64,000 nucleotides of DNA, from contig CACNYD010000001.1 of the NCBI GenBank assembly GCA_902624635.1, positions 302,766 to 366,765 on the forward strand, written 5' to 3'. This DNA is from an uncultured Pelagibacteraceae bacterium (lineage in GTDB: Bacteria > Pseudomonadota > Alphaproteobacteria > Pelagibacterales > Pelagibacteraceae). A model generated the notes under the pieces. That model saw only the letters and a list, made by a program, of their open reading frames with translations. It searched no databases and was not told the DNA's origin. Made by a program: the position numbers and the translations under genes. Position 1 is the first letter of the stretch. Each line of letters opens with the position of its first letter. Positions 7,325 to 13,926 of this stretch are shown here, piece after piece.

Positions 7325-7906
7325 ATGAGAATTTTATTAATAATTTTAATCATAATTTTTAATCTTACTTCTTTTACCAAGGCTGATGATATTAGAGATT
7401 TTGAAATAGAAGGTATAAGTGTTGAGGATAGTTTATTAGACTTTTTTTCGGAGGAAAAAATTATAAATTCTGAAAAAACAATTTATCCTGGAAGCAAAAA
7501 TTTTTATACAATACATATTGTTGTAGATAGCCAAAATTATGATCAAATTTCTATAGGAGTTAAAAATAATGATAAAAATTACACTGTTTATAATATTGCT
7601 GGAGATAAATTTTATGAGCAAAATCCAAAAAATTGTCTGCCCCAAATGGAAAATGTAGTTAATCAATTTGATGAAGATTTTAAGGCAGCGTTTAAAGATG
7701 AATATAAATACACTTACACTTCTTTAGCTAAAGGTAAAAGTTACGCTGAAATTGTAGATTATAATTTTCCAAATAATAGTGCAATTAGAGTATGGTGTAG
7801 CTTTTACACGGAGGAAGTAATTGAAAAATTTGATGTAGTAAATGGGCTTACTGTAAGTATAGGAACAAATAAATGGTTTAATTTTCTTAATACTGAAGCT
7901 TATTAA
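7325..7906 (+). CDS. Secreted array protein, paralogue 6 of 6
   Basis: The 193-residue protein has a signal peptide (MRILLIILIIIFNLTSFTKA) and mature start DDIRDFEIEGISVEDSLLDFF. The conserved cysteines are in KNCLPQMEN and VWCSFYTEEV, and the end is LNTEAY. It closes the array. The convergent ion-channel gene ends only 18 bases downstream. The function is unknown; like the other copies it is predicted to be exported and small. Confidence 0.8.
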   Translation: MRILLIILIIIFNLTSFTKADDIRDFEIEGISVEDSLLDFFSEEKIINSEKTIYPGSKNFYTIHIVVDSQNYDQISIGVKNNDKNYTVYNIAGDKFYEQNPKNCLPQMENVVNQFDEDFKAAFKDEYKYTYTSLAKGKSYAEIVDYNFPNNSAIRVWCSFYTEEVIEKFDVVNGLTVSIGTNKWFNFLNTEAY

Positions 7907-7924
7907 TAACCATGCACTACCATT

Positions 7925-9421
7925 TTAAAAGCTTATAATTTTATAAAAAATTTGAGCAGTTAATAAAAAATAAATTACTGCTCCCCAAATTTTTATATTT
8001 TTATTGATCCTCATTACTTTTACTTGATTTTTTGAAATAAATTTACTGAAGGCAATACTTAAGAATACCGGAATACAACAGAATATATATGAAAGCAATA
8101 TAAACCAGTCCATATCTGTTAAATATTCAAGTCTTGGAATATCATCTTGAAAGACAAAATTATAAGCAATCAGTGCTAATAAAGCTATAATTGAAGTATT
8201 TAATCTTGCTTCATATTTTTCAGTAGGTATCCAGAGCACATACCATGCAACACATAGTATCAAAAAAACTGGCAACATTATTTTCCAAACATAATGCTCA
8301 AAATTTCTCTTTATTATAACTTCAATATCTAAAATATTTTCTTCAACAGTTTCAACTTCTTGATTATAAATATTCCACTCATCGCTTTGTAAAACCTTAC
8401 TTTTTACTGAAATACCATCATTAGGAATTTTCCAAGCCTTAAGTTTATTTACTTCAGGTTTTATAAAGTTTTCTAAATTTTTAAATACGCCTGCCTCAGG
8501 AGAGATTAAAGTAAGAGTACCAATATTACTATCATCTTCAAAATTTCGATTTGTATGATTTTTAACTCCAGTTTTTATTCTAATAATAAGTTTTTGAGTA
8601 TCAAAAGGAAATTTTTTAAAATCAAAAGACTGTCTAAAAAAACCAACTCCTTTTTCTGTTCTTAATGTCCTTAATAAATCATCATCAATAGTAATTTGAA
8701 AAACTGGATTTACTAAAACTTCTTTATTTTTAAGACCCTCTCTAACATCTGCATCGTATTTGAATTCTTCAAACTCAACAGTTTCTAATGGCCAGTTATT
8801 TTTATATCTTGCTTCTTGACAAATAGGTATCAATTGGTCTGTAAAAAATTCTGTCCCTTTTAAAGTTTTAAGCAAATCTTTTCTTACATTAGTAAAATTA
8901 GAAATGAATGACATTTCTAAAATTCCAATATTTGTATCAATATTCTGAATACTTAAAATTTTAAAGTCTTCTAATTTAAAATTATTAAATTTATAAGGTT
9001 TCGATGAAATTGAGATGGTTTTACCATTATCGAGTTGATAATTATTATTACCTGAGAAATATGTAAGATTTATTAGATCTTTATCTGAAATTTTAGATAA
9101 ATCTCGATCATTTATTTTAATGATAGCTGTTTTTGATTCCTCAAAATTTTTATTATCAAATAAGGAATATCTTACTATTGGATAATTATCTTTATTCCTT
9201 TTAATAATTACAATTTCTTTATTCCAATAAAAATCAAAATGAATTCCTGCATCATATCTTGTCTCATTATATGCTGTATTTCTTGGGTCGTTTTCTATTA
9301 AGTAATTCATTGTTTCATTGTCACAGATATTTTCTGACGAAAATGAAACTGAGGAAAAAAGAATAACTTTACTAAAGAATATACAAAGTAAAGCATATTT
9401 AATTATATTTTTAATTTTCAC
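7925..9421 (-). CDS. Pentameric ligand-gated ion channel homologue with extra N-terminal domain
   Basis: The 498-residue protein has a signal peptide (about 1-29) and then an extra domain of about 115 residues. A Cys-loop-receptor-type ligand-binding domain (about 150-370) carries KKFPFDTQ at 269-276, the prokaryotic Pro-loop signature. Four membrane helices follow: M1 378-397 (LPVFLILCVAWYVLWI), M2 about 402-424 (EARLNTSIIALLALIAYNF), M3 436-458 and M4 475-495. M2 and its flanks resemble GLIC (YEAxxTLxxSxLIAHIAFN). From family knowledge these are homopentameric channels opened by protons or small molecules. The N-terminal domain contains a PDZ-like stretch (IKINDRDLSKISDKDL). The start is GTG at 9421; no ATG precedes the signal peptide. 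A predicted regulator gene diverges from it 47 bases upstream. Confidence 0.85.
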   Translation of the reverse strand: MKIKNIIKYALLCIFFSKVILFSSVSFSSENICDNETMNYLIENDPRNTAYNETRYDAGIHFDFYWNKEIVIIKRNKDNYPIVRYSLFDNKNFEESKTAIIKINDRDLSKISDKDLINLTYFSGNNNYQLDNGKTISISSKPYKFNNFKLEDFKILSIQNIDTNIGILEMSFISNFTNVRKDLLKTLKGTEFFTDQLIPICQEARYKNNWPLETVEFEEFKYDADVREGLKNKEVLVNPVFQITIDDDLLRTLRTEKGVGFFRQSFDFKKFPFDTQKLIIRIKTGVKNHTNRNFEDDSNIGTLTLISPEAGVFKNLENFIKPEVNKLKAWKIPNDGISVKSKVLQSDEWNIYNQEVETVEENILDIEVIIKRNFEHYVWKIMLPVFLILCVAWYVLWIPTEKYEARLNTSIIALLALIAYNFVFQDDIPRLEYLTDMDWFILLSYIFCCIPVFLSIAFSKFISKNQVKVMRINKNIKIWGAVIYFLLTAQIFYKIISF

Positions 9422-9468
9422 AAATTTAATTTAATTATTTATAATAAAGATGTAAATTAAAGAATTAA

Positions 9469-9933
9469 ATGGCTAAAATTAGAAAAATTGCTTCGATAGA
9501 AAACGGAATAATGCAAGTTTTGAAGATCTTAGATGAGAATGAAGTTCAAGATACTATAGGGAAAAGTTCATCTTATTTGAGAAAATGTAGTGATCCTTCT
9601 CAACAACAACAAATTGATCATAACGACTCTATTAAGCTCGATATTGCTTGCATTAAAAAAGGGAAGGCGCCCCCCTTGTTTATCGCTCATGAATATATTG
9701 TGATAAATGAGTCTGATAATTTAGATTCTCATAAACAAAATGATATCGATGAAATGTTAGTCAAATCAACAATTCTTCATGGAAAACTTACAGAAGTTGT
9801 AAAATTAGCTGAGGATCCAAAAAGCGATAGAGGTATGGAAATATCAAAATTAGAAAAAAAAGAAATTATGGAAGCTATTAAAAACCTAGAAGATAAGATA
9901 ATGAAAATTAAAATTACTGTAGATCAAAAATAA
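9469..9933 (+). CDS. Putative DNA-binding regulator (phage CII-like HTH)
   Basis: The 154-residue soluble protein has an N-terminal part (KSSSYLRKCSDPSQQQQIDHNDSIKLDIACIKKGKAPPL, residues 32-70, quoted here in parts) that resembles CII-like phage regulatory proteins and a group of alphaproteobacterial HTH proteins. In those, a SxxYxxSDP motif is followed by xIxxxxAxxLDxAC and a G-x-AP-[LF]L motif. The C-terminal half is helical and charged. It is divergently transcribed from the ion-channel gene with a 47-base shared promoter region, so local regulation is possible. The HTH assignment is from motif resemblance only. Confidence 0.5.
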   Translation: MAKIRKIASIENGIMQVLKILDENEVQDTIGKSSSYLRKCSDPSQQQQIDHNDSIKLDIACIKKGKAPPLFIAHEYIVINESDNLDSHKQNDIDEMLVKSTILHGKLTEVVKLAEDPKSDRGMEISKLEKKEIMEAIKNLEDKIMKIKITVDQK

Positions 9934-9936
9934 ATT

Positions 9937-11223
9937 TTAGAGATTTTCAAGTTTGTCCCACTCACCGTCTTCATTATAATCATATGCAATAACATCAGGT
10001 TTACCATCTTCATCCTCGTCTATTTCCGCCTCATCAGCATTACCATTATTATTTGTATCAAATAATATTACCTCAAAATTTCCATCTTCATTTTTATCAA
10101 TAGCAACTATTTCTATAACGCCATCTTCATCTTTGTCTGCATAAGCCACTTCGTAAATATTATTATTATTATCATCTACAAGCCATGCATCAATTTTACC
10201 ATTACCGTTAATATCCACTTCTCTTGCATCTGATAAATCTATTGAGCCTTTTTCAGAAGTTTTCTTTTTCTTTTTTTTTATCCAGGTATTACCTTTATCT
10301 TTCTTTTTAATGTAATTACTTTTCTTTTTTTTAATCGGTTTTGGTTTTTCATTAATAAAATCAATGACATCATTTACAGCTATTGCAAAATTTAAACCTT
10401 CACCTTCTGCTGTAAAAGTGTTTACTCCAATTAATTGCTTTTCTTTATTAAACAAAGGTCCACCAGAATTTCCAGGATTTATATTTGCATCTGTTTGAAT
10501 AACATTCGCTGAGTGTCTAGACCCTTTATAACTCCAATCATAATTAGGTCTTACCTGATTTACAAATCCAGGAGAAAATGTCCAAAGAAGTCCCTCAGGA
10601 TGGCCCATAGCAAATACGTTTTGTCCAGGTTTGACCTGTGAAAATTTACCATAATTCACTGGCTTAATTTTAAGTGGTAACTTTTCAACCTTCAACATGG
10701 CCAAATCTTTAGTTTTGTTAATCTTTATTACTTGTGCATTATAAGAGTCAACTTTATTTATTAAAAAATTTTCGTCTACCATAGTTTTAGGTTTTAACCA
10801 GACTTTCAAACTATCGTTGTTCTCAATTACATGCCAATTAGTAATTATTTTTAATTCTCCTTTGTCTTTGATTACAAAACCAGAACCCATTCCTCTTAAT
10901 TTTGATTTTTTTAAATTTCCAATGAATACAACACTTTCAATATATTGCTCATAAAGCTCTTCAGCACCTTTATATTTTGGTTTGCTTCTATTTTTATTAT
11001 TTGTCTGTATTTCTGTAGTTTTTTCGATTAAAGCTTCATTAAGATTTTTGACACTACCTAAAAGATTTTCTGCATTCTCAGCATCAACCAGATTTGTATC
11101 ATTTACTTTATAAGATGCTTGGGAAACAATTCTAAAATCATTTATATTTCTTATATCAAAGGCGTAAACATTGTATGAAAAAAAAATAAGAAATAACAAA
11201 TATAAATTTAAAAAAAATTTCAT
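9937..11223 (-). CDS. Secreted trypsin-like serine protease with Ca2+-loop-like C-terminal repeats
   Basis: The ORF track starts at 11271, but ATG 11223 begins a signal peptide (MKFFLNLYLLFLIFFSYNVYA) and lies 2 bases after the caspase gene's stop, so I use it (428 residues). The S1/HtrA-type domain has the catalytic triad His131 (TNWHVIEN), Asp173 (TKDLAMLKV) and Ser253 (NPGNSGGPLF). No PDZ domain follows. Instead a basic linker (295-325) contains YIKKK and NTWIKKKKKK, and then seven loops of the type DxNxNGxxD or DxDxDGxxE fill residues 337-428, resembling EF-hand/dockerin calcium loops. The TWIKKK motif recurs in the upstream caspase-like protein. It probably acts in the periplasm or at the surface, possibly Ca2+-dependent. 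Confidence 0.85.
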   Translation of the reverse strand: MKFFLNLYLLFLIFFSYNVYAFDIRNINDFRIVSQASYKVNDTNLVDAENAENLLGSVKNLNEALIEKTTEIQTNNKNRSKPKYKGAEELYEQYIESVVFIGNLKKSKLRGMGSGFVIKDKGELKIITNWHVIENNDSLKVWLKPKTMVDENFLINKVDSYNAQVIKINKTKDLAMLKVEKLPLKIKPVNYGKFSQVKPGQNVFAMGHPEGLLWTFSPGFVNQVRPNYDWSYKGSRHSANVIQTDANINPGNSGGPLFNKEKQLIGVNTFTAEGEGLNFAIAVNDVIDFINEKPKPIKKKKSNYIKKKDKGNTWIKKKKKKTSEKGSIDLSDAREVDINGNGKIDAWLVDDNNNNIYEVAYADKDEDGVIEIVAIDKNEDGNFEVILFDTNNNGNADEAEIDEDEDGKPDVIAYDYNEDGEWDKLENL

Positions 11224-11225
11224 AT

Positions 11226-12623
11226 CTAAGATTTTGGTATGAATATAAAGTCGCCGTTCCCATGATTCCATTTATTCATGGGTCTGTAAAATGGAGTTTG
11301 TTTGCCACCCAACTCATCACTCACTCTCATATATATGTTATGAAGTCTTATTGGTGAATCTGCGTTTTCTAATTCTCTAATAATAATTTTTGCAAAATTT
11401 GAATTCCCTTTCCCTGGTTCCTCAACAAACTCATCATTTCCTGATGCCATCACTATCGCAGCTCTATTTTTTAATAATTTTTCATAAGTTAAATTTTTAT
11501 TATTAATTTTGTCGGAACCCTTTACAGCAAACCAACAAGAATCCACTAATAATGCTAAATGAGTCGATGGTATTTCTGGGCTAATATCACCTTCAAATGA
11601 TGATGTTAAATCATCTATGTTGAACCAATTTCTTTTATTGTTTTTGGATCCATTTACAGGTATCCAATATCTCTCATTCTCTACTTTTTCACCATGCCCA
11701 GAATAATAAATTAATACATAATCATTATCAGTAACCAAATCTTTTAACTCGTCAATTTTATCAAAAAACTCATCTCTAGTAACATCTATACCTGTAATAA
11801 CTTTTTCAAATTTGTACTTAGATTTTAAAATCTTGGAAAGTTTAATAACGTCATTTTTAGGTGATACTAAATCAGCGTATTTTCCTTTAGTGTGATAATC
11901 TGAATTTCCAATCAATAATGCGTAATATTTACCAAACGGATTAAGTGGAGCTGGTCTAGAAGTTTCATTTATTTCAGCAAAATCCTCATATATCTTATTT
12001 TTCTCAAATAACTTAGCAATTTCTTCTTTTTGCGAATGAACGTCGACAAAATACCTTTCTTTACCATCAGCTGTGTTAACACTGCCGGAACCTGAATTTC
12101 CAGATTGACTGGTTTGTCCTGTAAATTTTATTCCATTAGTACATTCACCAGAAATTTGTGACATTAACATGTTTGCATCTGCAAATTTAACAGTCGAAGC
12201 TACTTTACATGTAGTTTCTCCATCATTTAAATAAGCAAATCCTTTGTTCGTTTCATAATAACCGTTAATGAGTTTTGAATTTATATCAGGTAAAACAAAT
12301 CCATAAATTAACGAAGATCTTGAACCATTATTAGCTTGAAAGTAAATTGCACCATCGGGAAGATCTTTTATATTGGCAATATACTTATCTTTTGATTTTT
12401 TTTTAATCCAAGATTTAACCTCTTTAGTAATTTTTTTTTCTTCTTTTTTATACTTCTTTTTATTTTCTTTAATTTTTTTCTTTATCCATGTTGATGTTTT
12501 TTTATCAGTTAATTTCTCAACTTTTTCATCTTTATCTTTTTTTTTTATCCAAGTATTTTCAGATTGAGCAAAAGTTATTGTTCCAAGAAAAATTACAATA
12601 ATTAGTAATATTTTTTTGATCAT
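11226..12623 (-). CDS. Secreted caspase-like (peptidase C14) protein with WIKKK repeats
   Basis: The 465-residue protein has a signal peptide (MIKKILLIIVIFLGTITFAQS). A Lys-rich segment has three copies of [ST]WIKKK (25-29, 46-50, 72-76). A middle region (about 85-195) with MORN-like glycine/tyrosine patterns (YGFVLPD, GYYETNKGFAYLNDG) and two Cys follows. The C14 domain starts at KYYALLIGNSDY (232), with catalytic His310 (IYYSGHGE) and Cys363 (LLVDSCWFA). From family knowledge, bacterial caspase homologues are endopeptidases, metacaspases often cutting after Lys/Arg and needing Ca2+. The gene is directly followed (2 bases) by the Ca2+-loop trypsin-like protease, which shares the WIKKK motif. 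Confidence 0.85.
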   Translation of the reverse strand: MIKKILLIIVIFLGTITFAQSENTWIKKKDKDEKVEKLTDKKTSTWIKKKIKENKKKYKKEEKKITKEVKSWIKKKSKDKYIANIKDLPDGAIYFQANNGSRSSLIYGFVLPDINSKLINGYYETNKGFAYLNDGETTCKVASTVKFADANMLMSQISGECTNGIKFTGQTSQSGNSGSGSVNTADGKERYFVDVHSQKEEIAKLFEKNKIYEDFAEINETSRPAPLNPFGKYYALLIGNSDYHTKGKYADLVSPKNDVIKLSKILKSKYKFEKVITGIDVTRDEFFDKIDELKDLVTDNDYVLIYYSGHGEKVENERYWIPVNGSKNNKRNWFNIDDLTSSFEGDISPEIPSTHLALLVDSCWFAVKGSDKINNKNLTYEKLLKNRAAIVMASGNDEFVEEPGKGNSNFAKIIIRELENADSPIRLHNIYMRVSDELGGKQTPFYRPMNKWNHGNGDFIFIPKS

Positions 12624-12667
12624 TGAAAATATAGTACTAAAAAAAAGATTACTTTTAAATCGTAATT

Positions 12668-12868
12668 TTATCTAGGTAAACGGCCACCACTTTCTAAACA
12701 ATCTCTAATAGAATCAAAGCTTAAAAAGTTTTTTGTTTGTTTGTAATACTGGCTTCCTTTTTTATGACAAATTCCAGTATTAGACTTTTTTACGTTTGGA
12801 TCCAATGACTGAAAGTTATCACATGAGGTTAAAAATAACGAAAAAATAATTATGTAAAAAATTTTCAA
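12668..12868 (-). CDS. Small lipoprotein with CxxKxSxYYxxT...GGRLP domain
   Basis: The 66-residue protein has a lipoprotein signal (MKIFYIIIFSLFLTSC, lipobox LTSC at 13-16). The rest is a short Cys-containing module, CHKKGSQYYKQTKNFLSFDSIRDCLESGGRLPR (quoted in parts: CHKKGS, DCLESGGRLPR). I have seen this pattern at the C-terminus of nuclease-like and envelope proteins in proteobacteria. It starts at TTG (12866-12868), supported by AAGGAAAA about 9 bases upstream and by overlap with the upstream gene's TGA (TTGA). The function is unknown; it is probably anchored in a membrane facing the periplasm. It precedes the caspase gene by 44 bases in the same operon. Confidence 0.65.
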   Translation of the reverse strand: MKIFYIIIFSLFLTSCDNFQSLDPNVKKSNTGICHKKGSQYYKQTKNFLSFDSIRDCLESGGRLPR

Positions 12869-13236
12869 AATAATTTTCCTTCATCTTCTAATTGAGGTAA
12901 ATCCTTAAAACTTATCTTTTTCATAATACAAATAATTTTTCCATTTTTATCTTTATATTCATCTGAATTACTGTCTATTTTTTGAGATCCAACTCTTATG
13001 TAATTTTCAGTATAAGCATGAATGATGTGCTTGTATGCAAATTTTTTTGTTCTAACATTATAATTACTCTCCAGATAATCACCGGTTAATCTATAATATC
13101 TATCATCACATTTTAAATATGTATAAGCTTCAGCGCTATGAGCAAAAGTTCCTAGTGTACTTAAAAAGATTAAGCTTGCTAAAAATTTACTATAAGAAAA
13201 AATTAATCTTGAAATAGATGCAAAAATAATTTTCAT
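12865..13236 (-). CDS. Small secreted protein of unknown function
   Basis: The ORF track begins at 13305, but ATG 13236 starts a signal peptide (MKIIFASISRLIFSYSKFLASLIFLSTLGTFAHSAEA), giving 123 residues. The mature part contains YLKCDDRYYRL and GKIICIMKK; two Cys could form a disulfide. No known family is recognised. The spacing of KCD...YYRL... at the start and a C-terminal Cys is typical of small periplasmic proteins. The stop overlaps the start of the lipoprotein gene (TTGA), and a strong hairpin lies between this start and the upstream small membrane gene. Confidence 0.6.
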   Translation of the reverse strand: MKIIFASISRLIFSYSKFLASLIFLSTLGTFAHSAEAYTYLKCDDRYYRLTGDYLESNYNVRTKKFAYKHIIHAYTENYIRVGSQKIDSNSDEYKDKNGKIICIMKKISFKDLPQLEDEGKLF

Positions 13237-13246
13237 AATTGAATTT

Positions 13247-13276
13247 TTTTCTCCCCTATTTTCATAGGGGAGAAAA
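13247..13276. terminator. Strong hairpin between two genes of the leftward operon
   Basis: CTCCCCTA (13251-13258) pairs with TAGGGGAG (13265-13272) around a 6-base loop. Flanking T4 and A4 extend the stem to 12 bp. It is unusually G+C-rich for this region. It lies just after the 70-residue gene's stop (13283) and 11 bases before the next ATG. There is no T run after the stem on the minus strand, so it may be an mRNA-processing or stability hairpin, or a leaky terminator, rather than a classic terminator. Confidence 0.5.
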
Positions 13277-13282
13277 TTAAGA

Positions 13283-13495
13283 TTAGCCATCCTCCTTACT
13301 AGCATTGATTAAAACAGTTCCAATAAGACCAAATATAATTGGCGAAAATCTAGATGCAGGTCCCATAAATGCGGTAAGATCGATACCCGTCCATGATAAA
13401 ATAAAATCTGCAGCTGCAAATACTAGAAGTAAAGTTCCAAGAACTTGTAATACAGAAAAATTGTCTGTTTTAGTTTTAATATTTACTTTTGTCAT
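13283..13495 (-). CDS. Small two-helix membrane protein
   Basis: The 70-residue protein has a polar N-terminus (MTKVNIKTKTDNF) and two hydrophobic segments (about 15-34 and 48-64) separated by GIDLTAFMGPASRF. It has a good ribosome-binding site (AAGGAG about 8 bases before the ATG), which supports it as real. No family is recognised. It is the first gene of the leftward operon that continues to the caspase-like and trypsin-like proteases, and it diverges from the lipoprotein gene at 13658. The antisense ORF 13305-13526 is a shadow. Confidence 0.6.
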   Translation of the reverse strand: MTKVNIKTKTDNFSVLQVLGTLLLVFAAADFILSWTGIDLTAFMGPASRFSPIIFGLIGTVLINASKEDG

Positions 13496-13556
13496 TTTTT
13501 TCTCCTTTTGTTGTTATTTGTTATGACACTAATCTAATTGCTTTTTAGAAAAAATC

Positions 13557-13625
13557 TTGTCCAGCTTTAAAAAAATTTTTGGACAATAAATAGATTTGTC
13601 CAAAAAAAATTTTGATCTTGGACAA
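13557..13625. promoter_or_regulatory. Duplicated TTGTCCA/TGGACAA palindromes in a divergent promoter region
   Basis: TTGTCCA occurs at 13557 and 13596, and TGGACAA at 13580 and 13619. Each pair forms an inverted repeat with 16 bases between the arms, and the whole unit repeats with a period of exactly 39 bases. It lies in the 162-base gap between the leftward (13495) and rightward (13658) envelope operons. It could be a double operator for a dimeric regulator, or two tandem hairpins in the leader of the rightward operon. Arms of this G+C content are uncommon in the surrounding DNA. Confidence 0.5.
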
Positions 13626-13657
13626 GAAATTTTTATTAAAAGATTTAAATATGAGAT

Positions 13658-13924
13658 ATGAAAAAAATATATTTGTTATTATTGTTTATAATGTTGAGTG
13701 CATGTGCATCTTCAAACTGGGTTCATCAAAGCTCTAATAACTCTAATTTGAGTTTTGACAAAGGTGAGTGTAGATCTTTTGCTAATTCAAAGAGTCCAAC
13801 TTATCTTTGTAAAAACCCATTATATTGTGAACCAGATGAGTGGGCGGAAGTTATAACGTCTATTTCTCAAAACAACTCAACATTCGACTACTGCATGTAT
13901 AAGAAAGGATATAAACCAAACTAA
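13658..13924 (+). CDS. Small lipoprotein
   Basis: The 88-residue protein has a lipoprotein signal (MKKIYLLLLFIMLSAC, lipobox LSAC). The mature part contains several Cys (GECRSF, YLCKNPLYC, DYCMYKKGY) and ends in a C-x-x-K-G-Y motif often seen at the end of small proteobacterial lipoproteins (similar in layout to YdfN/glycine-zipper neighbours, but no zipper is present). The function is unknown. It is first in the rightward operon; the next gene starts 2 bases after its stop. The tandem TTGTCC palindromes end 32 bases upstream. Confidence 0.7.
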   Translation: MKKIYLLLLFIMLSACASSNWVHQSSNNSNLSFDKGECRSFANSKSPTYLCKNPLYCEPDEWAEVITSISQNNSTFDYCMYKKGYKPN

Positions 13925-13926
13925 CT

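Noticed and set aside
4366-7906. Repeated array as a possible CRISPR or satellite
   Set aside because: The repeat unit is a full gene of about 580 bases with a signal peptide and diverged middles; no short identical repeats with spacers are present.
13305-13526. 73-residue + strand ORF
   Set aside because: It is antisense to the 70-residue membrane gene, which has a good ribosome-binding site and a sensible two-helix product.
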